Of a stretch of DNA of 64,000 nucleotides, positions 22,201-34,535 are shown in pieces. Position 1 is the stretch's first letter; every line of letters starts with the position of its first letter. The notes under the pieces are model-generated. The model was not told where the DNA came from. It saw only the letters and a list, made by a program, of their open reading frames with translations, and ran no database searches. The DNA is from Melieria omissa (Eukaryota > Arthropoda > Insecta > Diptera > Ulidiidae): positions 30,953,798 to 31,017,797 of the forward strand of contig OZ020267.1 of NCBI GenBank assembly GCA_963971225.1. Reading direction: 5' to 3'. A program made the translations under genes and the position numbers.

Positions 22201-24355
22201 CAAATTCTATTCTATTCTATGGTGCCGAGTCGGGGTACACAGCGTCTAACTTATCTTGAATGCCTTTTGAAACACATGTTCGAATTGTAACCAAATTGTA
22301 CACCATTGTACACCATTGTCGAGCAACAACAACACATCCAAAATGGTTGAAATTATTTTAAGTATCTTTTAAATGAGACGGAAATAGATTCCCTAACTCA
22401 TTTCGACAGAGCATTGCAAGTCAAACTATCATCTGGCTAAACTAGGAATTTGTGAAGACACGAATTTCCAGGAGGCAGAGGTTTCACACTAAAATGTGTC
22501 GCGAAGGTTGGATTTAAGAATAAACTGTGAGTCCATGGAAGTGGCACAAAAGACCTTCTAGATCGCAGTGCACTAACACCATCACTAATGATTGATTACC
22601 TATCTTTTGTTGACCAGTGCTACCATCTTAATGTTGAGATCGAAATCTACAAGACTACAGACTACAGTCGTATATCGTTTCTTTTGTTAGTTTAATTGTA
22701 TAAAATTGTAAAAAATTAATTTAATTTTTAAATTAATTTTATACAATTTTAATACTGAATCCATCTAATTCTGTGTATATCTGCATAGTTTTTTTTTATT
22801 TTTCTCTACTTTAATTCCTTTCATATTTTCTATAAAAGTTCTTACATTCATAAATGGTTGAACGGTGGCTCGCAAGTTTTCCGCTTTAAAAGCTTAACGA
22901 CTTGAGCATCTCAATTATGGCGCTGCTTGAAACGCCTCCACCCACACACACACACACACACACACTCAGCCCCTCGCGGAAACAGTACTAGAGCACTTTT
23001 TTTGCATTTAGCGACCGTTTTAGTAGTGTTTTCCATAATCAACATCACGCGTTCGCACCGCCAAAAGCACCAACAGCTGCAACGGCGGCGGCAGCTTCAC
23101 ATAGCGAACGCCATCATTATAATCATCGCACTTGACGTTAGTGTCAACGCCGCAGGCGGCCACCGATGACATGACACACTCGTTGTAGTGGCGCACGTGG
23201 GCGTCGGAGCGGGCTGTGCTCGTCCGACGGATAGACAGACATTAGTGGTGAACGAGATGAAATGATAAATCATTGCGCGCAAGTTTTAACGCACATTTGC
23301 CATAAAACGAAAAATGGGTAGAAAACAACATTAAAGATGCTGCAGTAAAGTGAAAAGTTTCCTCTTACCGCATTTCTTGTTGTTGTGTTTTATTAATACA
23401 ACGTTTTTTTTGTGTGTTGTGCACAAATTGAATTCAACCAAAAGTTCTGGCAGTGCAAATGGTTTTCATGAATTGCACGCAAATGTATAAAAAAAACATG
23501 TACAACAAAAAAATCTTGCTTCCTCTACTGGTGTATATATATACATATTGTATATGTATATTGTGTGTACATATATAGGTACATATATATTTTTTTTTAA
23601 TCTCTGCCAGTTGTGTGAAGGCGGCAAACTAATTTATTAAATTTTATCAAATCAAATTTGATTACATTTTTCTGTCTGTTTTGCTTTTTGTTGTAGCTCG
23701 TGTGCCGCCTTGAAAGAGTTTGTATTTGTTTGCTTATGTTGTTGTTGTTATTTATAAATTAAGTTACAGATTTGTAAAGGCATTGCACGTTTTTCATGCC
23801 GCAGCAATTCGCTGTCGCTTGTTAAAATAAAAATTGAATTTTCCCAAACGCCAACACAGCCGCCAATGTTGTGTGCGTGTGCAATGTGTGTGTATGTGTG
23901 TGTGCGTGTGCGTCAATAAACTGTTACAACTATCGGAATCAAATTGTTGTGTAATAGCAAAAGAAATTCAATTTTACTAAATGGGAAAATTTTTATAAAT
24001 CCCATGAATGAATTATGTGAGCAGCAGAAAAATGCAACAACAAACTGTGCTAGGGGCATTTTTTGTTGTAGCTATGCATCAAACATTTGCTGCGGTTATC
24101 AATACGCTTTCAGCAAAATTGTTAGTTGAATGACAGCAAAGGCATTTAAATCATTTATGAATTAAATTATTATCATTGCATGTTATGGGAAATGGTCAAT
24201 TTGCATGGAACATGTGAGCAGTTATTATTGATTGGATCAAAAATTTCTATGTATTGTGTGTGCACTGCATTTTTGTTTTATTGGTTTTTTGTCCGTTTTA
24301 CTGGAATGTTTTTTTGTCTTTGACGAAGAGTTTCTACGTTCATTACTCTCTGATT
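22201..24355. other. Unique DNA with microsatellites
   Basis: No gene recognised. ATTCT pentamers lie at 22204-22219 and a CA run at 22943-22965. An alternating TATA/GTATATG tract runs at 23530-23592 and GT-rich DNA at 23875-23910. Open frames at 22927-23169 are short and unsupported. Confidence 0.45.
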
Positions 24356-24358
24356 TGA

Positions 24359-24510
24359 GGTTCCCTCCTAATTTGCTTTAAATCTTCCTGACCTCTGGAG
24401 AAATCTAAGTAGATCCTGTGCTGTCAAGGAGCCAAAGTTCCTTAACAGCATAGGATCTACTTAGATTTATCCAGAGGTCAGTAAGATTTAAAGCAAATTC
24501 GCAGGGACCC
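24359..24510. repeat. Long near-perfect hairpin, 72-nt arms
   Basis: The left arm 24359-24430 pairs with the right arm 24439-24510 around an 8-base loop (GCCAAAGT), with roughly seven mismatches. The core AATTTGCTTTAAATCTT reappears inverted as AAGATTTAAAGCAAATT. I see no target duplication. It may be a small foldback element or a structured RNA precursor. Confidence 0.85.
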
Positions 24511-24880
24511 TGCTGCTCAGCCCATAAGTTAAGACCTGATTCGGCCAGACACCCAGAAATTAGTCCGGAAGACATCCGCACTGTCAGATATGTTCAAATA
24601 TTTGCTTTTTCCAGGTGATTTGCTCATAGAAAATGATTGTAGCCATTGGGTTAACAATCTGCCTGCAGTTCCTACTGCACAGAGAAGAAAGATGCTGTAA
24701 GCTTTGATCCGAAATGGCCGGCAACATAAGTTTCATTCTTCTGCAGCCACTCGTTTGTGGGTTAAAATGACTCATTTGTTAACATTTGTTTACTCTAACT
24801 TGAGATTAAATTATTATTTTTATTTACTCTGATTCCAAGGCTTCAAAAGGGCAAATACCTTATATTGGTTTCACTAATCA
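24511..24880. other. Unannotated DNA
   Basis: Nothing recognised between the hairpin and the following repeat. Confidence 0.4.
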
Positions 24881-24889
24881 ATTAAAATT

Positions 24890-25995
24890 TTGCCATGAGG
24901 TTCGACAATACGTTTTGATTTTTGGTTCATAGAAACCCAAAAGTTAACAGCCTCACAACTATGTTTGTATGGGAGGCGCCCTTTGGTGGTGAATATTTGA
25001 ACTTTAGATAATTTTGTATTTTTGTACACTGAAGCATTTTGCTAATCGTTATTTATATCATTCAAATCGGTTCAATAGTTTTCGAGATATGATGTTGCTC
25101 TGCTTTCTTAGCTACAATCAAATTCCACTGAAAATGACTAGTTTCGTACGGCAGCTCCCTTAAGGGTTGGAAATAGCGATTTGGTATGTATGGAAAAAAC
25201 ATTCGGAAGGAAAAATAAATGAGGGTCAATCATACATTTGAGACGTCTGGGGGCAACCTGAGAGCTATGGGCGCCCATTTTATAAAAAGTACCATTTTGT
25301 ATGGAAGCCCCATTAAGGGTTGGAGATAGGGGGTAAGTTTGTTCGGATGAAGGTTTCAAAAGCGAAAATTAGTGGGGTCAGTCATAGAATTTAACCCTCT
25401 AAGAGCAACTGCTGAGCAGCTGTGAAGCAATTAGTCGAATTTAAATGATTATTTTGTATGGAAGCCCATCAAGGGTTGGAGATAGGGGTTCAGTATGTTC
25501 GGAAGATAAGTTCTGAATTGAATATTAGTAGGGTCAACCATAGATTTTAACCCTCTAAAACCAACTTGTGACCAGCTGTAAAGCAATTAGACGAATTTAA
25601 ATGATCATTTTGTATGGAAGCTCCATGAAGGGTTGGAAAAGGGGGGTTAGTATGTTCGGAAAAAGAGTTCAGAAGCGAAAATTAGTGGGTCAATCATAGA
25701 ATTTAACCCTCTAAGAGCTATTTCTGAGCAGCTGCAAAGCAATTAGTCGAATTCAAATGATCATTTTGTATGGAAAGCCCATCAAGGGTCGGAAGAAGGG
25801 TTCAAAAGCAAAAAACTAATGGGGGAAAATCACAAATTTTAACCCTCTAAGAACAACTTTTGGGAAACTGTCGAATTTTCTTGCACTTTTGTAAACTTTG
25901 ATCGCCATTTAACTTCAAACCGCTCCGCTTCTCAAACCGCATGAAGTAGGAGGTTCCAGAGCATCGATATAGGAAAATCGTACACTAAATAATGT
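24890..25995 (+). repeat. Large dispersed repeat, copy 2, with tandem sub-units
   Basis: Homologous to 20270-21190. Here an internal unit recurs about four times between 25280 and 25800: ATTTTGTATGGAAGCC, AAGGGTTGGAGATAGGGG, TATGTTCGGA and TTTAACCCTCTAAGA. The 168-bp duplication of copy 1 is absent, so sub-unit number changed independently in the two copies. Confidence 0.75.
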
Positions 25996-25999
25996 CATG

Positions 26000-27830
26000 T
26001 TGCCTTTGACTCTTCTTCCAATATACTCCACCACCATACAAATTTGAGTGGATCCTGTGGTGCCATATATCACCATTGAATTGTCATCCCATTAACGCAT
26101 TGGGGCCGAAAACCTCAATCCAAGTGGGTCTGCCTGAAGCTCTCAGTGCTGGCATCTTGAAAATGCTAGAATGAAAATTCAAGCAAAACGTTTTTAGGCC
26201 AGGAAGTACTCAACTATCAAAGGAGACCATTGCACCACCAGACTGACAAGCCAAGTCTTGCGCAGACACTGTACAAATTTAGTTCAATCCGCCTTTTAGT
26301 AAAATTAATCAAGAAAAGTCTTCCCAAAACTGTCTTTTACTCACTTAAATTTTCTTAAGCGTGAAGCTGTCGGCTTGCAGTTTACTTCATTGAAATTAAG
26401 TTTATTCTCTTCGACAAATGGCCTTCAATTGTGGTCCTTTCAGCAACATTATCCTACCAAAGTATATCACAAGAAATTCAAATGTCAGCATTGAAAACAT
26501 AATCTGGTTAGTGATTAACTATATACAACAACAAAAACTTTGCTTCACATATTCTACTCTCTATTCGAGTTCATTCATTGGTTTACTGGCCAATTTACTG
26601 TCCACTATTTTTCTTAGTCACTGCTCACTGCCAGATGAACTTGATGTCCTTAATGAACATTAGATTTGGTCAGCGTCAGCTTGGCCGCATTGCTTTGACA
26701 GCTGAAGGTCAAAGCAGAACATTTTTCATGTCGCACAACAATAACACTTGGACGCAACGCAGCCGCGAAGTGAAAGTGACAAATTTGAATTAGCTTATTC
26801 ACTTAACTCAGCAACAACAACAACAACAATAGCAGCAATGCAAAATAATTTTTCATTTACTACGTCCGGCTGTCGACTGGTTGTGCCGCCGCTATCAAAT
26901 TATCACACTGTCACTGCGATCTGCGGCGTTTATCTCACCGCCGCCGCCTGTTGACTTTGACATTTGGCTAATTTTCGTATTGTTGTTCCATGTTTGGCGC
27001 TAAGCGTTTACTGATTAATGCATTTAGAGTTGCAGAATTTTGCATCGCCTTGATTTGTCGCAGCGTGTTGTGTTTGCTTGTGATGCTTTGAAAAGCGTTT
27101 GAAACTTAGTTGATGAGTCATTTTGCATGCAAAAATATCCTTGAGCCATGGAATTTTTGCCAGCAACAATTGTCTGTCTGACGTTCTGACTTGGTTGAGC
27201 AAAAATTTAATAATCAGTTGGCTGCATGCGCGCACGTAGCGCGTTCGCATTTTTTGGTTTCTTCAATATTGCTGCAAATGACGACATGCGAATTGTATTA
27301 AATATAACAAGGACTCGCAACAAATACAATCAAATGCGCATTCATTCTATTGTTGTGTGTGTGTGTGTGTTTATTTCGACTGTGCGTCGCCATTAGTTAT
27401 TGACTTTTTAGCGCTGCGGGGCCCACAAACAAATCGAAAATCCTTTCAGACCCCAGTCGACAAGCGATGAGCAATAGCAGCAACAAATTTTATTAGCCCA
27501 TCAAAATATCACATCCATGCGTATTGTTTTTGTTCTTCTTGTTGTGCTTTGCTTCGTTCGTCATTCGATGTTCTTAGATGTTGTGGAAGACGACCGACGC
27601 GCACGCACCAACACACACAAATGAGTCACATCCGTTTCCGTCTTTTATGTGTGCACGCGTCGTTAGGATATACGAAAATTTATTGCCATGCTTTTTATGG
27701 AAGACATACCTACATATATCTATGTATGTATGTATGTTTGAAAAAAAAAAAGAAGCAGCAGCAGCTCAAAGTCAAAGTCGTATGCCAACCAAACATGCAG
27801 ATAAAATTTATTTTCCTGCTGCCAGGCGGA
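26000..27830. other. Unique DNA with microsatellites
   Basis: No gene recognised. CAA repeats lie at 26811-26829, GT repeats at 27352-27370 and a TATG run near 27720-27738. A GC-richer stretch at 26860-26960 shows no coding signal. Confidence 0.4.
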
Positions 27831-28342
27831 AATGGCAGCGCAGTGAAAAGTGCTGCCGGTGCCGGGGCGCACGAGCTGCAAACATTTCTAATCAGTGTCA
27901 AAAATATATACTAAAGTGTGTGTGTGTGTGTGGAAAACTTTAAAATACTTTGCGCTGCAGCTTCAACTAACCTGTTGTGTTGCTGGTGCTGAGAATGCTG
28001 ACACAGCACAAATGTTTTTGAAATTTCAATCGAAATTATTTTAGAGCAAAAATTCAAACTAATTTTAAATCTTTTTATTGTAATGCAATGGCAGCGCAGT
28101 GAAAAGTGCTGCCGGTGCCGGGGCGCACGAGCTGCAAACATTTCTAATCAGTGTCAAAAATATATACTAAAGTGTGTGTGTGTGTGTGGAAAACTTTAAA
28201 ATACTTTGCGCTGCAGCTTCAACTAACCTGTTGTGTTGCTGGTGCTGAGAATGCTGACACAGCACAAATGTTTTTGAAATTTCAATCGAAATTATTTTAG
28301 AGCAAAAATTCAAACTAATTTTAAATCTTTTTATTGTAATGC
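27831..28342. repeat. 256-bp tandem duplication, apparently exact
   Basis: Copies 27831-28086 and 28087-28342 read the same by eye, including the length of the GT run inside each. Each starts AATGGCAGCGCAGTG and contains GTGCCGGGGCGCACGAGC. Identity through a microsatellite means either a very recent duplication or an assembly artefact. Confidence 0.9.
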
Positions 28343-28389
28343 AATGTGTGTTTTCAATGTCTTTAAATATTCGCAATCAACTTGAAATT

Positions 28390-28612
28390 TCTGCATCTTA
28401 CTTATTTGCCAACTTGCTTACTTAAGTGGCCATAACAAGCCTTTATCAGATTACAATCTGCCGCAAAAGTTTCTTCTTTTGCAGTAAGTCAAACCAAGAA
28501 GTGATGGAGAGTCCTTAGCTTTATTCTTCCATCGAAGATGGGGTCCTTCTCTCTGTCGTCAACATCCAATTTGGGCGTCTAACATCTTTTTCGCGGCAGC
28601 TTTATTGTTCAT
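28390..28612. repeat. Dispersed repeat, copy 2
   Basis: Diverged relative of 385-545: AAGTGGCCATAACAAGCC, CTGCCGCAAAAGTTTC and CAAACCAAGAAGTGATG align in order. It directly precedes the nested TTAA elements. Confidence 0.5.
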
Positions 28613-28708
28613 ACCTCTATATCCTTAACCCTTTCGACCCCAAAGTTGAGAGCAACTTCCACCATTGTCATCTATTAGCAAAAGCTACGATTGATTTATG
28701 GGTTTAAT

Positions 28709-28799
28709 TTAACCCTTTCCGACATGAAAATAAACCCGTTCTGTATGAATTGTATGGGCTGTAGTCCAATATATTGGACATTGTGACTGAAAGGGTTAA
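28709..28799 (+). mobile_element. 83-bp TTAA MITE, copy A (nested)
   Basis: TTAA flanks at 28709-28712 and 28796-28799 enclose 83 bp, starting CCCTTTCCGACATG and ending GTGACTGAAAGGG. A palindrome, TCCAATATATTGGA, lies inside. It reads identical to copies at 35874 and 54015. The unoccupied site survives at 50729-50732 (GGTTTAATTTAAATAGGCAC). Confidence 0.92.
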
Positions 28800-28965
28800 G
28801 TTGGCACCAATAAATTAATAGTTTTCGAAGTGAATTCAAAGCAAATTATAAAAATTGTACCGTTATCCCGAAAATAATGTCCATTAATTTGCAGCGATAT
28901 CAGGGAAAGTTTGTGTTCTAATTGAAGTCTACGAATTGGGCGCGTTTGAGCAACACCCTGTTTCT

Positions 28966-29511
28966 TTAACCCATATAAGCCCAGCGATTTTTTTTGTCAA
29001 TATTCGAATGAAACAGTTTTTTTTAAGGTGAAATGGGGTCGGAAAATTCAAATTTGGGGTAAAAAAAATTTTTCAATTTTTGGTTTTCGAGATATTTGGT
29101 GTTTAATAAATCGAACACCAAACTATAAATATATATTGTGGCTATAACATTGGTTTTATGGGAAAAGTGTAAATATATTTTCGAGAGTTTGATCAATTTT
29201 TAACAAGACTGCATAGTTATTTTTTTAAATATTATTATTTTTTAATGTTTTTCGGTGCTTTTGAAATTATGTCAAAAATTACCTTTTGTTTGCTGAATTC
29301 ATACAACTGGGAAGAGGTGCAAGAAATGAATATGTTTATCCCATATTATACAAAATATCCCATTTTTACTTTTGTTATTATTTATTACAAATCAGACCGT
29401 CATATTATGCAAAACTTTCGCGTTTAAAGTTTAAAAAAGAGTCAAAAAAAATTTATGGAAAATGCTAAAATTTGCTGTTCGATAATCGAACATTGGGCCG
29501 ATGTGGGTTAA
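28966..29511. mobile_element. 538-bp TTAA element, CCCATATAAGCCC ends (nested)
   Basis: TTAA at 28966-28969 and 29508-29511 flank ends CCCATATAAGCCCA and TGGGCCGATGTGGG. The empty site is preserved at 50899-50902 in the related element (TTTCTTTAATAATGG). AT-rich inside, with a small hairpin around TTTGGTGTTT/GAACACCAAA at 29095-29121. No transposase frame. Confidence 0.88.
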
Positions 29512-29743
29512 TAATGTTGAAATAAAATCCAAAAAATATTAATTTTGTATTTTTCCACAAATATGAAATAATTGTTCGGTAATTACAAAATATTGATATA
29601 AAATTTATTTAACCCGTTTTAAGCTAAAATTGTTCAAAAGTCTTCGAATGTCGTCTGCACACTTCTTATCCAAGTCTTTCATGATTTAAATACCAAAAAG
29701 TAATATCGACCAACAGGATAAAATTTGAGGTCTAAAGGGTTAA

Positions 29744-31374
29744 GCAGCTCATACAGATCATTGTTTTCTTATTCATCTACATACAACACGTATTGTCTGA
29801 TCAGTACTTGTTAACAGACTTGAAAGCTTCATTCATCATAAAGAAAAATTCTTAAAATCTTCTGTCGATGACATCAAGCACAGTAAGCTGTCTTAAGCTA
29901 CAACTTGACAACAGAAAATAATCTCAACTTTGTAAAACAAAAAACCATATTTTTTCAACTCAACTCTAGAACAACGCCCCTTACTTTTCTTGTATAATGT
30001 TGGCCATAATTTCAATAACCCCAGCGCCCATTGAACACTGCGCGCACAGCAGCGGCGATAGCAAAATTTAAAAACATATTCAGTGCCTACATCACTTTAA
30101 TTACGTTCTAATTAAAACAACAATTAATCAACAGTCGAAACTTTTGCTTGGCGCCCAACTGCTCTGCTGCTTCGCCGTCACCTGCTCCTTCGCGAGTTGC
30201 TTGGTATTTGTGCTTGATTGTTGTTATTGTTTTCATAGCCTTCCACCTTGGATAGTCGTTGGTGGTAGCCTGCTCGGGCGCAACTTTGAAAGTTTGCGCT
30301 GAAATTTGGCGCAATTTTCCAACCCCCCCCCCCGCTCCATGAACGAACGAAATTATCAAAAGTGAGTCGCAGTGCAGGCAAAACTTTTTTGACATCCTTG
30401 AATTATCGCGTTGGCGTTGGTGCGTTGTTGCTGTGTAGCAAAATAATGTTTGTTGCTGCAGTCGAGACTTTTCGAAGCACCTTTGCCATCGTCGAAGTGG
30501 TTGCCACACTAACTCACTCGCTGGTGTATCCGACACAACGCCAAACATACACCAACAACAACCAAGCAAGAAATGTGCCAAAAGTGGTTGCAAGTTCCTT
30601 GAGTTGCTTGATTTTTTATAGTAATTTTTTTAACTTCTGCTGTATGTAACCAAGTTGCTGGCCCCTTTAATGAGTTTTGTAATTTTGTTGATTATTTTTT
30701 TATATTTTTATTATATTTATGTACAGGATTTTTGGTCTCACTAATTACATACATTCGAGTGCGCTTTGTTTAAGGCAGAAAAGGTACCACAGACACTCTG
30801 TGGCGCCGGAAAACGAGCACAACATAATTTGCGGTCATGCTCAAGTCGTCTGTATTAATGATTGTGTTGCTCTTGTTGTTGTTGTACTTTTTGTTGTAGT
30901 TGTTGTTGTTTTGCGGTTGGCGCCCAACAGAGATAAGGTCAAAAAGGAAACGGCTCATCCGGTTCATTTGTGTGCAGTGTCCCGAACCCTTTAGGAAGCA
31001 ATTAAAACATTATACAACAACAGTGCATTGGCAGTTATATAAATTTGCAATTTCATTGTCACAGCTCAGTGTGTGTCTGGTCACATTGGCTGTCATTGTC
31101 GCTTCGAGTGCAGTCGTTACTACTGGCCGCGCCCTATTTTCGACTGCGCTTTGGTGGTGTTGCAAGCAATTATGCAATCTGTGCCATAAATGAAAATATC
31201 GCATTAGCCTTTTAAACACACACACACACATACACATAACAACAACAACAATGACACTCTGTACAACTGCACTACATTTCGCATGAACCTGCAAGCAGCA
31301 ACTTACGCACATTCGCCCATCGCAACCCCACCAACAACAATTCCAAACACTCCTTGTTGTATATTTACTCGATA
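29744..31374. other. Unique DNA
   Basis: No gene recognised. A C run lies at 30323-30332, GTT repeats at 30874-30911 and a CA run at 31217-31229. The 161-codon minus-strand frame 30108-30593 has no known domain and is probably chance. Confidence 0.4.
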
Positions 31375-32257
31375 CACCGTGCGACAGCATTTTTCACACT
31401 GGAAAAAATCCATATGGGCGTGAAACTAGAGGCCAAACATAGTAATACTGCGTACTCAGTTTTTCATTTATACATCCTTTGTCCTTTTAAAAGGACTTCC
31501 AAATTTTGGAGGGGATACAAAATAAAAAAATATAAAAAATACTTAACCTCGTTAGAATATAGCGATATGTATATCAAATGAAAGAGGAAAGGCTCAAGAA
31601 TTTAAATACAATTTATTTTTTATCTATTTGTAAAAAAAAGATATGAAAAAGGTCCTTTGAAAATTTTAATCCTTTATATCCTTGGAAATGTATATAGAAT
31701 TTTCTTCAAAAAATTAGGTATGTTAGAACCCAAAATCTCCTTGATCACGTGTCAAAATTTTATGACTCTAACTTTATTGGCTCGAAAGTTATTAAAAAAA
31801 AGGCGGAAGCTGCAAGTCTAATGAAGTACAAAAATTCTTATTTATTTGAGAATCAGTATTTTAAATCATAAAAAGATACAAAATCAATGAAGCGAGAATA
31901 ATGAAATTTTGACACGTTATCAGGGAGATTCGGGGTTTTAACATACTTACTTTTCAAGAAAATGTGAGGTAAATTTTCAAGGATATAAAGGATTAAGGAC
32001 CTTTTTCATATCCTTTTTTTACAAATAGATAAAAAATCAATTTTATTTAAATTCTTGAGCCTTTTCTCTTTCATTTGATATACATATTGCTATATTCTAA
32101 CGAGGTTGAGTATTTTTTATATTGTTTTTATTTTTATCCCTTACAAAACTTTGAAGTCCTTTTAAAAGGACAAAGGATGTATAAATGAAAAACTGAGTAC
32201 GCAGTATTACTATGTTTGTCCAGTGTGAAAAATTTTTTTCATTTTTGTCGCACGGTG
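31375..32257. mobile_element. Foldback element with about 380-bp inverted arms
   Basis: Ends CACCGTGCGACA (31375) and TGTCGCACGGTG (to 32257) are perfect inverts. The inverted similarity continues almost to the centre: CATAGTAATACTGCG, ACATCCTTTGTCCTTTTAAA, TCTTTCATTTGATATACAT and AAGGATATAAAGGATT pair across about 380 bases per arm. That leaves a centre of roughly 120 bases. GATA flanks each end. It is non-coding. A fragment of the same family sits at 42.66-42.92 kb. Confidence 0.88.
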
Positions 32258-33290
32258 ATATACTCATACATACATACAAATATGTACATTTGTATGTGTA
32301 TGAATATGTATGAGTATTTGTGTTTGTGTGCATTGTAAAATCCCAAAAGCAAAGCTAGCAGCAACAACAACAACATCCAGCACCACCACCATCACCACAA
32401 CCCAGCAGCACAATAACAACAACAGTAACACCTCAGCGCTCTCTTCCGGCCACCACTTGGCCCAAATTGATTTATGTTAAAAGTCTGCAACGAACGCGCC
32501 GCCATGTCCATTGCAAATTAGCATTTCTGCTTTTGTCGATTTGTGCGAGTCTGCGCATTTGTGTGACCCACGCACACACACACATTCACACTCACACCCA
32601 CACAAACATTCTCATTCACGCAGCCACACTCAGCTGCACACCTCGAGGATATTTTGAATACATTAATGCGCGCTTTCGTCGGCTTTCGCTCGGTTCATGG
32701 CATCAAGTCGACTTACGCGTGTTGACCATTGGCGGTTTATGTTGAATTGGTTTTTTTTTAGAGTGACTCTCCTCGTTGTTGTTATTGTTGTGCGCTTGAA
32801 TATAAAGCAGCTTACAACAAGCACAATATTATTTTTTTTGTGCATTAGGTGTGGTTCCTATTTCGTATTCAATCGGGTTTTTGACGTTTTCATTTTCAAG
32901 TTGCAGCAGTGAAATGTAAAATTTTCAGCCAAACTAAGCGATTTTTAGCTTTTATTTTTGTGTTTTTAGATTTTTTCTATGTTTGTAGATGACTTTAATT
33001 TAAATCTATAAATTTAAAACTTTCTATAAAGTTTTTCTGATAACACGAAATTTGGTCCTTAATCTTTAACACCTTAGGGCTAACTTTGACAATTTATTTC
33101 GCGACCATGAAAAATGTATGAGGATTTATTTTGAAAGGGTATAATTTTTTTTAATCCTAGATCCTTTAATTTTAAACCCTTTTTTAACTTCTTTCGACAT
33201 AAAAACTTATTCCAAGTAATCCCAGTGTTAATTGTTTTTATATCAAAATTTACTCCAAGTAAACCAAGATTTAATAAAGCTACGTTTTAA
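32258..33290. other. Unique DNA with microsatellites
   Basis: No gene recognised. TATG-rich DNA lies at 32266-32320, CAA/CAC repeats at 32360-32430 and CA repeats at 32569-32604. Confidence 0.4.
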
Positions 33291-33291
33291 A

Positions 33292-33535
33292 TACGAGTAT
33301 GGTCTGAAAAGTTCCCAAACTCGATATGAAATTAACACCGAACGGACTGCGGCGGAGCGGAGGAATTTAAACATGGTAGAAGTTCGGGTTTAACGAACAA
33401 ATTAACATTTCCAAAGCTAAATAGGCACAATAAATCACAGCTGTGAGTAGTGTTTAGACTTACAAGGAGACTTTGAAAACATTTCTTGTATCTCTATTGG
33501 TTCGGAAACTTTCCAGACCACCTTAGTCAAGCAGT
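33292..33535. mobile_element. Mariner-derived MITE
   Basis: TATGGTCTGAAAAGTTCCCA on the left and GGAAACTTTCCAGACCACCT on the right are inverted terminal repeats of mariner type. TA dinucleotides flank both ends (33292-33293 and 33534-33535). The 240-bp interior has no transposase. Confidence 0.7.
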
Positions 33536-33642
33536 AGTCAAATTATTAACTTAAGACGATCTAAATGCTTCCATATGCCTGACTTTTGACTTGACTTTTG
33601 TCTACAATTCCATTCAATTTTTAAAAACGACTTGAATCTATA

Positions 33643-34535
33643 TCTATATATATAAAAATGAATGTATGTTTGCTCGTTTACTGGTCACACGGAAATCAAA
33701 TTCAAAAACTAGACAGCCGACTGAGCTAAATCTTCCACGGAATGTTCATCTTGACTAAATCTCGGTAAATCACATAGTGCAAATACAACCTGACAGGTGG
33801 GCGTGACACCTCCCATACAACCTAAAATTTTAATATAGAATATCATCGGAGTTATAGGTTGGACAACATTAAAATTTTGTACAGGTCGACCGTCTAAGGG
33901 TGTCGTTCCACTGGTAAAATTTCATAAGCGTTGGACAAGGGGCGTGGCACTTTTCAAGGAATCCAAAACATTTTAATAACTTCAGAACTACAGGTCGCAC
34001 ATCAATGACATTTGGCACAGACTAACGATTTAGTTGTGGCCTTCGATAGATGGATTGGGGCGGGTATTGAACGAGGAGGTGTGACACCGCCCATACAACT
34101 CAAATCTTTTATATGGAATAGCTTCGGAATTATAAGTCGTATTTTTATACCGTCGTTCTAAAGCTAATGTTTAAAGCTTCTGGTAAATTTGATGGGCGTT
34201 GAACAAAGGGTGTGGCACATTTTTTCTGACCCAAATTTTGTGAAACTGATAGTCGCACATCAATAAAACTGTGTCACGCTCTTCGACTGAAAGAATAGGT
34301 TGGGCATTGCATAAAAGGGGCGTGGCACCGAATGTGTAAACATATAATTGTTTGCCCTAGCTGACTCACTGATTCATCACCGCCCAGCCCAAACCTTTAA
34401 AGCTACAAACATGAAATTGGAGCTGTAGGTACATTTAAAATTTTCTAACTTCCATCAAGACGGGAGACAACATGGGTTTAAGTGTTCTGTCTTGAAACTT
34501 GAATTATTGGGTAAAAAACCGCGGGATCCTGTTAG
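33643..34535 (+). mobile_element. Non-autonomous Helitron-like element
   Basis: The 5' end reads TCTATATATATAAAAATGAA, as in many insect Helitrons. The 3' end reads CCGCGGGATCCTGTTAG followed by T, close to the canonical CTRR-T ending. There is no inverted repeat and no target duplication; the insertion lies between A and T. Internal GGGCGTGGCAC phrases repeat two to three times. No Rep/helicase coding. Confidence 0.7.

Larger units (their letters stand above)
28625..29743 (+). mobile_element. TTAA element, CCCTTTCGACCCC family, with two insertions
   Basis: Outer TTAA sites lie at 28625-28628 and 29740-29743. Ends are CCCTTTCGACCCCAAA and a matching TTTGAGGTCTAAAGGG. Internal sequence aligns with 50.63-51.15 kb, except for insertions at 28713-28795 and 28970-29507, each in a TTAA. 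Without them the host is about 480 bp. It is non-coding. Confidence 0.85.

Noticed and set aside
23530..23592. Promoter TATA cluster
   Set aside because: An alternating TATA/GTATATG low-complexity tract without other promoter signals.
30108..30593. 161-codon minus-strand open frame
   Set aside because: No recognisable motif; competing open frames on both strands; no splice or start context that singles it out.
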